In this document: one piece after another, positions 41,500 to 49,656 of the stretch
Layout of the letters: each line of letters starts with the position of its first letter
How positions within the stretch are numbered: position 1 is the first letter of the stretch
Assembly: GCF_024172095.1 (NCBI RefSeq)
Contig: NZ_JAMZDX010000001.1
Location: 1,067,001-1,131,000, forward strand
Direction: 5' to 3'
DNA: 64,000 bases
Source: Kitasatospora cinereorecta
GTDB taxonomy: Bacteria; Actinomycetota; Actinomycetes; Streptomycetales; Streptomycetaceae
Translations under genes and position numbers: made by a program
Notes under the pieces: generated by a model
The model's input: only the letters and a program-made list of their open reading frames with translations
Told to the model about the DNA's origin: nothing
The model's database searches: none

Positions 41500-41730
41500 T
41501 CAGCGCTCGTCTTCGCCGGCCGTGGCCGGCGTCGCCGTGAGGCGGCCGCTCTCGTCGTGTATCTCGGTGGCGATCTTCTTGAGCTCCGGCTCGAACTTCC
41601 GCCCGTGGTGGGCGCAGAAGAGCAGCTCTCCTCCGCTGGCGAGGACGACGCGCAGGTAGGCCTGGGCGCCGCAACGGTCGCAGCGGTCAGCCGCGGTGAG
41701 CGGGCTCGCAGGGGTCAGAACAGTAGTCAC
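41500..41730 (-). CDS. Small DUF7455-type zinc-ribbon-like protein
   Basis: This 76-residue protein has a CDRCGAQAYLRVVLASGGEL segment and a second metal-ligand pair in LLFCAHHGRKFEPEL, so Cys-Cys and Cys-His-His could bind zinc. The C-terminus is acidic and disordered. It matches a small actinobacterial family placed beside hrdB/parE, with unknown function. GTG 41730 follows AGAAGAGG. Confidence 0.82.
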   Translation of the reverse strand: MTTVLTPASPLTAADRCDRCGAQAYLRVVLASGGELLFCAHHGRKFEPELKKIATEIHDESGRLTATPATAGEDER

Positions 41731-42210
41731 GTCGCCTCTTCTCTAGCTCGACGAGCTGTGTACCAGGATCAACATCCAACCAGGTCGAATTCGTTCCCGC
41801 TCGTGGCTTTTCTCTTGGAGGATTCTGCTTCGGTTCGAAGTGTGTTGTCGATGAGGACGTGCCCCGGTGCCCGGTGGTTCATGCGTACCGGATCGGTGGG
41901 GCGGGCCCGTACCTCGAACGCCCGAACGGATTTTGTGGTCGGGGTCCGCGTAGCATAATCCTCCGCCGGGTTGGAGCATAGCCTCGTCCCGGTGCCCGGT
42001 AGCCTGCATCACAGCAGCTCGGCCGCCTGTTCCGACCGCCGCCTTCCGCCGGAAGCCGTGGTGTCAGCAGGAGATGGCACGCTTGGGCCCGCGTGGCCGG
42101 TGACGGTCTTGTTCGCGCAGCGCGTACAAGCCGCACAGGCCCTGGAGGACGGCGTCTCAGTTGCTGAGAGCATGCGGGGAGTCCGTCAACGTCGTGGAGG
42201 AGTGCAGAGC
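41731..42210. other. 480-bp divergent region between DUF7455 and parE
   Basis: The first 110 bp are AT-rich for this genome and probably hold the promoter of the minus-strand gene. A parE promoter candidate is described separately. The remaining 240 bp form a long parE leader containing a small CTCAG-TTG-CTGAG hairpin. No gene is supported. Confidence 0.5.
41933..41959 (+). promoter_or_regulatory. Candidate parE promoter
   Basis: TTGTGG (41933-41938) and CATAAT (41954-41959) are spaced by 15 bp. The -10 matches five of six consensus bases. The resulting 5' leader would be about 245 nt. Confidence 0.5.
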
Positions 42211-44322
42211 GTGAGTGGAGAATCGACCGTCCCGTCCTCTCTGATGGCAGGGGAGGACGGTTCCAACTACACCGCGCGGCACCTGCTCGTCCTCGAGGGC
42301 CTGGAGGCGGTCCGCAAGCGCCCCGGTATGTACATCGGCTCGACCGACAGCCGCGGTCTGATGCACTGCCTCTGGGAGATCATCGACAACTCGGTCGACG
42401 AGGCCCTCGGCGGCTTCTGCGACAAGATCGAGGTGCTGCTGCACGAGGACGGCTCGGTCGAGGTCCGTGACAACGGCCGCGGCATCCCGGTCGACGTGGA
42501 GCCGAAGACCGGCCTGTCCGGCGTCGAGGTCGTGATGACCAAGCTGCACGCCGGCGGCAAGTTCGGCGGCGGCTCGTACGCGGCCTCCGGCGGCCTGCAC
42601 GGCGTCGGCGCCTCCGTGGTGAACGCCCTCTCCGCCCGGCTGGACGTCGAGGTCGACCGCAGCGGGCACACCCACGCCATCAGCTTCCGCCGCGGCACCC
42701 CCGGCTTCTTCACCGAGCTCTCCCCGGACGCGCCGTTCGAGGCCGCCAGCGGCCTCACCAAGAAGGGCAAGGCCCCGCGCGGGAAGACCGGCACCCGGAT
42801 CCGCTACTGGGCCGACCGGCAGATCTTCCTCAAGGACGCCAAGCTGTCGCTGGAGTCCCTGCACAGCCGCGCCCGGCAGACCGCCTTCCTGGTGCCCGGC
42901 CTGACCATCGTCGTCCGTGACGAGCGCCTGACCGAGAGCGACAAGGTCCGCACCGACACCTTCCGCTTCGACGGCGGCATCGGCGAGTTCTGCGAGTTCC
43001 TCGCCCCCGACAAGCCGGTCTGCGACGTGCTGCGGCTGCGCGGCGAGGGCACCTTCAAGGAGACCGTGCCCGTCCTCGACGAACTCGGCCACATGACCCC
43101 CACCGAGGTCACCCGGCACCTCGGCGTCGACATCGCCATGCGCTGGGGCGCCGGCTACGACACCACCCTGCGCTCGTTCGTCAACATCATCGCCACCCCC
43201 AAGGGCGGCACCCACGTCACCGGCTTCGAGCGCTCGCTCGCCAAGACCGTCAACGAGGTGCTGCGCTCGGCCAAGATGCTGCGCGTCGCCGAGGACGACA
43301 TCACCAAGGACGACGCCACCGAGGGCCTCACCGCCGTGGTCACCGTCCGGCTCGCCGAGCCGCAGTTCGAGGGCCAGACCAAGGAGGTCCTGGGCACCTC
43401 CGCCGCCAACCGGATCGTCGCCGCGGTGGTCGCCAAGGAGCTCAAGCAGTTCCTCGCCTCCACCAAGAAGGACGAGAAGGTCCAGGCCCGCGCCGTCCTC
43501 GACAAGGTGGTCGCCGCCGCCCGCACCCGGGTCGCCGCCCGCCAGCACAAGGAGGCCCAGCGTCGGAAGACCGCGCTGGAGACCAGCTCGCTGCCGGCCA
43601 AGCTCGCCGACTGCCGCAGCGACGACGTCGACCGCAGCGAACTCTTCATCGTCGAGGGAGACTCCGCGCTCGGCACCGCCAAGCTCGCCCGCAACTCCGA
43701 GTTCCAGGCGCTGCTGCCGATCCGCGGCAAGATCCTCAACGTTCAGAAGGCCTCGGTGAGCGACATGCTCAAGAACGCCGAGTGCGCCTCGATCATCCAG
43801 GTCATAGGAGCCGGCTCGGGCCGCAGCTTCGACATCGACCAGGCCCGCTACGGCAAGGTCATCTTCATGGCCGACGCCGACGTCGACGGCTCCCACATCC
43901 GCTGCCTGCTGCTCACCCTCTTCCAGCGCTACATGCGCCCGATGGTCGAGCAGGGCCGCGTCTTCGCCGCCGTCCCCCCGCTGCACCGGATCGAACTCAC
44001 CAACCCCAAGCGCGGCCAGGAGAAGTACCACTACACCTACTCCGACGCCGAACTGCGCCGCACCCTGCTGGAGTTCCAGGGCAAGGGACTGCGCTGGAAG
44101 GACCCGATCCAGCGGTACAAGGGCCTCGGCGAGATGGACGCCGACCAGCTGGCCGAGACCACCGTGGACCCGCGCCACCGCATCCTGCGCCGGATCAACC
44201 TCGGCGACCTGGAGGCGGCCGAGAAGACCTTCGACCTGCTGATGGGCAACGACGTGGCCCCGCGCCGCGAGTTCATCGTCGACTCGGCGGCCACCCTGGA
44301 CCGCGCCCGCATCGACGTCTGA
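42211..44322 (+). CDS. parE: DNA topoisomerase IV subunit B (ParE / GyrB2)
   Basis: ParE is the ATPase subunit of topoisomerase IV, which decatenates daughter chromosomes. The 703-residue protein shows the GHKL site (EIIDNSVDEALGG, then VRDNGRGIPV and GGLHGVGASVVNAL), the transducer, and the TOPRIM/GyrB signature ELFIVEGDSALGTAK with PIRGKILNVQKA and FMADADVDGSHI. GTG 42211 has GGAGGAG at an ideal distance. The partner parC lies 11 kb downstream on the opposite strand, as expected from the streptomycete arrangement. Confidence 0.95.
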   Translation: MSGESTVPSSLMAGEDGSNYTARHLLVLEGLEAVRKRPGMYIGSTDSRGLMHCLWEIIDNSVDEALGGFCDKIEVLLHEDGSVEVRDNGRGIPVDVEPKTGLSGVEVVMTKLHAGGKFGGGSYAASGGLHGVGASVVNALSARLDVEVDRSGHTHAISFRRGTPGFFTELSPDAPFEAASGLTKKGKAPRGKTGTRIRYWADRQIFLKDAKLSLESLHSRARQTAFLVPGLTIVVRDERLTESDKVRTDTFRFDGGIGEFCEFLAPDKPVCDVLRLRGEGTFKETVPVLDELGHMTPTEVTRHLGVDIAMRWGAGYDTTLRSFVNIIATPKGGTHVTGFERSLAKTVNEVLRSAKMLRVAEDDITKDDATEGLTAVVTVRLAEPQFEGQTKEVLGTSAANRIVAAVVAKELKQFLASTKKDEKVQARAVLDKVVAAARTRVAARQHKEAQRRKTALETSSLPAKLADCRSDDVDRSELFIVEGDSALGTAKLARNSEFQALLPIRGKILNVQKASVSDMLKNAECASIIQVIGAGSGRSFDIDQARYGKVIFMADADVDGSHIRCLLLTLFQRYMRPMVEQGRVFAAVPPLHRIELTNPKRGQEKYHYTYSDAELRRTLLEFQGKGLRWKDPIQRYKGLGEMDADQLAETTVDPRHRILRRINLGDLEAAEKTFDLLMGNDVAPRREFIVDSAATLDRARIDV

Positions 44323-44334
44323 CGAAGGCGCCCG

Positions 44335-44372
44335 CGAAGGGGCTCTCCACCCACGGGTGGAGAGCCCCTTCG
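44335..44372 (+). terminator. parE terminator
   Basis: An 18-bp perfect stem (CGAAGGGGCTCTCCACCC arms) begins 12 bp after the parE stop, with a minimal loop. Confidence 0.9.
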
Positions 44373-44473
44373 GCATCAGGATCAACCCCGGCTCCGAGGC
44401 CCGGCGGCCCGGCGGTCCGTAGCGTCGGTGGGGTCAGCAGCACCGAGCACAACCCCCTTCCGGGAGACCCGTG

Positions 44474-44953
44474 ATGACCGCCCTCGCCAACGTCCTGATC
44501 GCCCTCGTGGTCGTCGCCCTCGTGGTGAGCCGCCAGCTCAAGGCCCGCCGGCTCGACACCGAGCGCCGGTTCTGGCTGCTCCCGGTGATCCTCGCCGCGG
44601 TCGCCCTGCGCGACCCGACCCTGATCGACCACGCCCACCGCACCACCGCCGTCGTGCTCCTCGGCGGCTCGCTGGTGACCACCGTCGCCATGGGCTGCGT
44701 CTGGGGCTGGACGGTCCGCCTCTGGCGCGACGAGGCGGGCGCCCTGTGGTCCAGGGGCACCCGAGCCACCCTGTTCGCCTGGCTCGGCGTGATCGCCGTC
44801 CGGATCGGCTGGTACGGCGCCGGCGCCGCCCTCCACGTCCACCAGAGCAGCGACGCGCTGCTGCTCTCCCTCGCCGGGCTGCTGCTCGTCCGGGGCCTCG
44901 TGGTGAACTGGCGGGCACAGAACGTCGAGCGCCCGCACACGCTGGCCGCCTGA
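44474..44953 (+). CDS. DUF1453-like small membrane protein
   Basis: This 159-residue protein has four to five predicted membrane segments. The first segment is followed by the basic loop QLKARRLDTERRF typical of DUF1453/CcdC-like membrane proteins. It lies 14 bp before a NarL-type sensor kinase gene and could be its membrane partner or a target. Function unknown. ATG 44474 follows GGGAGA; GTG 44471 is directly upstream and also possible. Confidence 0.75.
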   Translation: MTALANVLIALVVVALVVSRQLKARRLDTERRFWLLPVILAAVALRDPTLIDHAHRTTAVVLLGGSLVTTVAMGCVWGWTVRLWRDEAGALWSRGTRATLFAWLGVIAVRIGWYGAGAALHVHQSSDALLLSLAGLLLVRGLVVNWRAQNVERPHTLAA

Positions 44954-44967
44954 GAGAGGACCCGACG

Positions 44968-46146
44968 GTGACCACCCTCGACCGCTGGACCCGCTGGCCC
45001 GCCGGGGACGCGCCCCTCCAGGAACGCTTCTCCCGGGCCCGGCAGGTGCTCGCCGTCGTCCTGCGGGCCGCTCTGCTGGTCGCCGTCGTCGCGAACACCT
45101 TCTCCGGCGACCGGTACACCGGCTGGCAGCTGGCCGCCGCGATCGGCTGGATCGTCAGCTCCGCCGTCCTGTTCGCGATCTGGCACCGCGCCAGCCGCGC
45201 CCACCGCCTCGCCCCCGCCCTCGGCTCCGCCGCCGTCCTGCTCACCATCGCCGCCCTCGCCGCCGAGGGCGGCGCCACCCTGCTCGCCGGCGTCATCTGG
45301 TGCGGCCTCGCGGTGATGGCCGTGGTCCGGCTGCCGCTGGGCGCCGCCCTGATCACCGCCGCCGGCTCGCTCGCCTCCTACGCCTTCACCACCGGCGACT
45401 CGCTGATCGCTGTCGCCGCCGTCACCGGCGGCATCGGCCTGCTCGGCTACCTGCTGCGCAGGGACGCCGAGGCCCGCTCCGCCCAGCGGGCCCTGCTGGC
45501 GCAGGAACGCGCCGCGCACGCCGCCGAGGCCGAGTCCGCCGCCCTCACCGAACGGGCCAGGATCGCCCGGGAGATCCACGACGTGCTCGCCCACAGCCTC
45601 TCCGCCCAGCTGGTCCACCTGGAGGCCGCCCGGCTGATGCTGGACCGCGGCGCCGACCGCGAGCAGATCCGCGAACGGGTGGTCGCCGCCCGGCGGATGG
45701 CCCAGGACGGCCTCGCCGAGACCCGTCAGGCGCTGTCCGCGCTGCGCGGCGAACTCACCCCCGTCGCCGACCAGCTGGCCGACCTGGCCCGCCAGGAGCA
45801 GGCCGAGCTCACCGTCCGGGGCGCCCCGCGCCCGCTGCCCGCCGAGGCCGGCCTGGCCCTGCGGCGTACCGCGCAGGAGGCGCTCACCAACGTCCGCAAG
45901 CACGCCCCGGGCAGCCGCACCACCGTCCGGCTCGCCTACCTGGACGACGGGGTGGAGCTGGAGGTCCGCAACGGCCGCCCGCCGCGCGGCGGGGACCGGG
46001 CGCTCGCCGACAGCGGGAGCGGGTACGGTCTGCTGGGGATGCGCGAACGCGCTGAGCTGCTCGGCGGCGACCTGCTGGCGGGCCCGGACGACGGAGGGTG
46101 GCGCGTGCTGCTGCGGCTGCCCGGGGACAGGGAGTTGCCAGCATGA
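44968..46146 (+). CDS. Two-component sensor histidine kinase, NarL/HisKA_3 type
   Basis: The 392-residue membrane kinase has about five to six N-terminal membrane segments (residues 25-165) with only short loops. The HisKA_3 dimerisation helix ARIAREIHDVLAHSLSAQLV carries the phospho-accepting histidine. The ATPase domain ends GYGLLGMRERAELLGGDL. It acts with the response regulator that overlaps its stop codon (ATGA). The signal probably comes from within the membrane; the identity of the signal is unknown. GTG 44968 follows GAGAGAGGA. Confidence 0.9.
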   Translation: MTTLDRWTRWPAGDAPLQERFSRARQVLAVVLRAALLVAVVANTFSGDRYTGWQLAAAIGWIVSSAVLFAIWHRASRAHRLAPALGSAAVLLTIAALAAEGGATLLAGVIWCGLAVMAVVRLPLGAALITAAGSLASYAFTTGDSLIAVAAVTGGIGLLGYLLRRDAEARSAQRALLAQERAAHAAEAESAALTERARIAREIHDVLAHSLSAQLVHLEAARLMLDRGADREQIRERVVAARRMAQDGLAETRQALSALRGELTPVADQLADLARQEQAELTVRGAPRPLPAEAGLALRRTAQEALTNVRKHAPGSRTTVRLAYLDDGVELEVRNGRPPRGGDRALADSGSGYGLLGMRERAELLGGDLLAGPDDGGWRVLLRLPGDRELPA

Positions 46147-46832
46147 CGGTGGGGCCGACCAGGGTGGTGGTGGCCGACGACCAGACGGTGGTGCGCGAGG
46201 GCATCGTGATGCTGCTCGGACTGCTGCCCGACATCGAGGTGGTGGGCGCCGCCGCGGACGGCGAGGAGGCGGTCCGGCTGGTCGCCGAACAGGCGCCCGA
46301 CGTGGTCCTGATGGACCTGCGGATGCCCCGCTGCGACGGTGTCGAGGCCACTCGGCGGATCCGCGCCGAGCACCCGGGCACCGAGGTGGTGGTGCTCACC
46401 ACCTACGCCGACGACGACTCGCTCTTCCCCGCCCTGCAGGCCGGGGCGCGCGGCTACCTCACCAAGGACGCCGGGGCGGAGGAGATCGCCCGGGCGGTCG
46501 CCGACGTCCGCTCGGGCGCGGCCGGACTCTCGCCGCAGGTCCAGCGCCGCCTGCTGGAGCGCCTCTCGGGGCCGGCCCCCGCACCGCGGCCGGCGGCGGA
46601 GCCCGCCCCGGCGAAGCCGGCGGCGCTGCCCGACGGGCTGACCGCCCGGGAGGCCGAGGTGCTCGCCCTGATCGCCGAGGGCCTGTCGAACGCGGAGATC
46701 GCCGAACGTCTGTTCGTCAGCCCGGCGACGGTCAAGACGCACATCAACAACCTCTTCGCCAAGACCGCCGTCCGGGACCGCGCACAGGCTGTGGCATATG
46801 CGTTCCGACACGGATTGTCCAGCGGTTCGTAA
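46143..46832 (+). CDS. LuxR/NarL-family response regulator
   Basis: The 229-residue regulator has a receiver domain with acidic pair VVVADDQ, phospho-aspartate in VVLMDLRMP and a conserved Lys in GYLTKDAG. A Pro-rich linker follows, then a LuxR helix-turn-helix (LTAREAEVLALIAEGLSNAE, ATVKTHINNLFAK). It is translated with its kinase through an ATGA overlap. Targets are unknown; the DUF485/symporter operon starts 110 bp further downstream and is a candidate. Confidence 0.92.
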   Translation: MTVGPTRVVVADDQTVVREGIVMLLGLLPDIEVVGAAADGEEAVRLVAEQAPDVVLMDLRMPRCDGVEATRRIRAEHPGTEVVVLTTYADDDSLFPALQAGARGYLTKDAGAEEIARAVADVRSGAAGLSPQVQRRLLERLSGPAPAPRPAAEPAPAKPAALPDGLTAREAEVLALIAEGLSNAEIAERLFVSPATVKTHINNLFAKTAVRDRAQAVAYAFRHGLSSGS

Positions 46833-46941
46833 CCTGACGGGCCCTCATCCCAACGGGTGAACGTATCTGCGTGGGTGCGTGAAGCGGAATCCGATGCCCC
46901 ATTCTGGTCCAGTTCAACCAGGCCGGAACGATGGAGCAGCG

Positions 46942-47322
46942 GTGGCACAGCAGCAGAAGGTGTTCGACCCGTGGGCGGCGGACCGGCCCCCCGCCGCCGC
47001 GGCGGAGCCCCGCGCCGGGGTCTACCGCGAGGTCCAGGCCGGCGCCGCCTTCCAGGCGATCCGCAGCGGCTACCGCGGCTTCGTGCTGCCCGCCACCGCC
47101 GTCTTCCTGGCCTGGTACCTGCTGTTCGTGGTGGCCCAGGCGTTCGCACCGAACCTGATGCGCCGCCAGGTCGCCGGCCCGCTGAACGTGGCCTGGGTAC
47201 TGGGCCTCGGCCAGTTCGCCTCCACCTTCCTGCTGACCTGGCTGTACGCCCGCAACGCCCGCACCAAGCGCGACCGAGCCGCCCTCGATCTGCGCTGGGA
47301 CACCCAGGACCAGCTGCGATGA
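46942..47322 (+). CDS. DUF485 small membrane protein, symporter partner
   Basis: This 126-residue protein has two membrane segments (GFVLPATAVFLAWYLLFVV and NVAWVLGLGQFASTFLLTW) linked by a short basic loop, the pattern of the DUF485 family. These proteins are almost always encoded directly upstream of acetate/organic-acid sodium symporters, as here. I chose GTG 46942 because GGAG lies at the right distance; a GTG at 46879 is in frame. The stop overlaps the next start by ATGA. Confidence 0.85.
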   Translation: MAQQQKVFDPWAADRPPAAAAEPRAGVYREVQAGAAFQAIRSGYRGFVLPATAVFLAWYLLFVVAQAFAPNLMRRQVAGPLNVAWVLGLGQFASTFLLTWLYARNARTKRDRAALDLRWDTQDQLR

Positions 47323-48938
47323 GCCCGGTCGCGGTCAACCCGCTGCCCGACCACACCGTGGCCGTCGCCCTGTTCGCCGTCGTCGTCCTGGTCACCCTGG
47401 CGATCACCGTCTGGGTCGGCCGGCGCAGCTCCGCCGCCGAGGACTTCTACGCCGGCGGCCGCGACTTCAGCCCGCTGCAGAACGGCTTCGCCCTCTGTGG
47501 CGACTACCTGTCCGCCGCCTCCTTCCTCGGCGTCACCGGCCTGATCGCGCTCTACGGCTACGACGGCGTGCTCTACAGCATCGGCTTCCTGGTCGCCTGG
47601 CTGGTCGTGCTGATGCTGGTCTCCGAGCTGGTCCGCAACACCGGCCGCTACACCCTCGCCGACGTGCTCGCCCTGCGGATGCGCCAGCGCCCGGTGCGGG
47701 CCGCCGCCGGAACGGCCTCCCTGGTGGTCACCCTGATGTACCTGATCGCCCAGATGGTCGGCGCCGGCAGCCTGGTCGCCCTGCTGCTGGGCACCGACAG
47801 CGGCCGGGCCAAGGGCTGGACCATCGTCGCCGTCGGCGCCCTGATGATCGTCTACGTCACGGTCGGCGGGATGCGCGCCACCACCTGGATCCAGATCGTC
47901 AAGGCCTTCCTGCTGGTCGCCGGCTCGGTGGTGCTCACCGTCCTGGTGCTGCTGCGCTTCCACGGCGACCTCGGCGAGCTGATGCGCACCGCCGCCGCCC
48001 GCAGCGGCGTCGGCGACGCCTACCTGCAACCCGGCCTGAAGTACGGCGCCGGCACGGTCAGCCGACTCGACTTCGTCAGCCTCGGCCTCGCCCTGGTCCT
48101 GGGCACCGCCGGCCTGCCGCACATCCTCAGCCGCTTCTACACCGTCCCCACCGCCCGCGCCGCCCGCCGCTCCACGATCTGGGCGATCGGCCTGGTCGGC
48201 TGCTTCTACCTGATGGCCATCGTGCTCGGCCTCGGCGCCGGCGCCGTGGTCGGCGCCCGCGCGGTACGCGCCGCCAACCCGGCCGGGAACACCGCCGTCC
48301 CGCTGCTCGCCCTCGACCTCGGCGGCGGCCCCGGCACCAGCGGCGGCGTGCTGCTCTTCGCGGTGATCTCCGCGATCGCCTTCGCCACCATCCTCGCCGT
48401 GGTCGCCGGGCTCACCCTGGCCTCCTCCGCCGCCTTCGCGCACGACCTGTACGCCCGCGCCTGGCGCCGCTCCGACGAACGGGAGGTGACGGAGCGCCAG
48501 GAAGTGGTCGCCGCCCGCATCGCCGCGGTGGTGATCGGCGCACTCGCCGTCGTCCTCAGCCTGTACGCGCAGCGGCTCAACGTGGCCTTCCTGGTCGGCC
48601 TCGCCTTCGCCGTCGCCGCCTCGGCCAACCTGCCGACCCTGCTCTACAACCTGTTCTGGCGCCGCTTCACCACCCGCGGCGCGGTCTGGTCGGTGTACGG
48701 CGGGCTCGTCCCCGCAGTGCTGCTGGTGATCTTCTCCCCGGTCGTCTCCGGGGCCAAGACCTCGGTCGTCCAGGGCGTCGACTTCCACTGGTTCCCGCTG
48801 GAGAACCCCGGACTGGTCTCCATCCCGCTCGGCTTCCTGGCCGGCTGGCTCGGCACCGTGCTCTCCCGCGAGAGCGCCGACCCGGACCGCTACGCCGAGC
48901 TGGAGGTCCGCTCCCTCACCGGCGCCGGCGCCGCCTGA
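47319..48938 (+). CDS. Sodium/solute symporter, ActP-like cation:acetate transporter
   Basis: This 539-residue transporter of the SSS family has about 13 membrane segments. Family signatures include AEDFYAGGRDFSPLQNGFAL (start of the core repeat), SFLGVTGLIALYGYDGVLY and LGTAGLPHILSRFYTVPTA. It is co-translated with the DUF485 protein. The substrate is probably acetate or another short monocarboxylate. The CitA/CitB-like system on the opposite strand is convergent with it, only 25 bp apart. A GGPGTSGG insertion in the loop before a late segment is unremarkable. Confidence 0.88.
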   Translation: MSPVAVNPLPDHTVAVALFAVVVLVTLAITVWVGRRSSAAEDFYAGGRDFSPLQNGFALCGDYLSAASFLGVTGLIALYGYDGVLYSIGFLVAWLVVLMLVSELVRNTGRYTLADVLALRMRQRPVRAAAGTASLVVTLMYLIAQMVGAGSLVALLLGTDSGRAKGWTIVAVGALMIVYVTVGGMRATTWIQIVKAFLLVAGSVVLTVLVLLRFHGDLGELMRTAAARSGVGDAYLQPGLKYGAGTVSRLDFVSLGLALVLGTAGLPHILSRFYTVPTARAARRSTIWAIGLVGCFYLMAIVLGLGAGAVVGARAVRAANPAGNTAVPLLALDLGGGPGTSGGVLLFAVISAIAFATILAVVAGLTLASSAAFAHDLYARAWRRSDEREVTERQEVVAARIAAVVIGALAVVLSLYAQRLNVAFLVGLAFAVAASANLPTLLYNLFWRRFTTRGAVWSVYGGLVPAVLLVIFSPVVSGAKTSVVQGVDFHWFPLENPGLVSIPLGFLAGWLGTVLSRESADPDRYAELEVRSLTGAGAA

Positions 48939-48963
48939 ACCGCCCCGACCACCCGCGCCGCGG

Positions 48964-49656
48964 TCACGGCCGGGCCGCGGTCAGCACATACCGGTGCTCC
49001 GGGCGGCCGGTGTCGCCGTAGCGCAGGGTCAGCCGCAGCCGACTGTCGCGCTCCAACTGCTTGAGGTAGCGCTGCGCGGTGGAGCGGGACAGGCCGGTCT
49101 GCTCGGCGACCTCCTGCGCGGACAGCGGCCGGTCGGCCCGGCGCAGCACGGCGAGCACCAGATCGGTGGTGGGCGCCGAGTGGCCCTTGGGCAGGACCGC
49201 GTGCGGGGACTGCGCGGTACGCAGGGCGGAGAACATCCGGTCCACCTCGTCCTGGCAGGTCTCACGGGCGCCCGCCCCGGCCAGCGCGTGCCGCAGCTCG
49301 GCGTAGCCGGTCAGCTTGTCCCGCAGGCCCGCGTAGCTGAACGGCTTCACCAGGTACTGCAGCGCGCCGTGCTGCATCGCCGCGTGCACCGTGGACACGT
49401 CCCGGGCGGCGGTCACCATCATCACGTCGCTGGCGATGCCGGACTGCCGCATCCGGCGGACCAGCGCGAGCCCGGTCTCGTCCGGCAGATGGTGGTCGAG
49501 CAGCACCAGGTCCACCGGATGGCGTTCCAGCGAGGCCAGCGCCTCGGCGGCGCTGTGCGCCCGCCCGGTCACCCGGAAGCCCGGCACCTTCGCCACGTAC
49601 GCCGCGTGCACCTCGGCGACCCGGAAGTCGTCGTCCACCACCAGTACGTCGATCAT
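48964..49656 (-). CDS. CitB/DcuR-type response regulator
   Basis: The 230-residue regulator has a receiver domain (LVVDDDF, phospho-Asp in LVLLDHHLPD, Lys in YLVKPFSYAGL) and a C-terminal helix-turn-helix LSAQEVAEQTGLSRSTAQRY. This is the architecture of CitB/DctR regulators of organic-acid uptake. The start codon overlaps the kinase stop (ATGA). The convergent acetate-type symporter and the divergent ABC importer are both plausible targets. Confidence 0.88.
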   Translation of the reverse strand: MIDVLVVDDDFRVAEVHAAYVAKVPGFRVTGRAHSAAEALASLERHPVDLVLLDHHLPDETGLALVRRMRQSGIASDVMMVTAARDVSTVHAAMQHGALQYLVKPFSYAGLRDKLTGYAELRHALAGAGARETCQDEVDRMFSALRTAQSPHAVLPKGHSAPTTDLVLAVLRRADRPLSAQEVAEQTGLSRSTAQRYLKQLERDSRLRLTLRYGDTGRPEHRYVLTAARP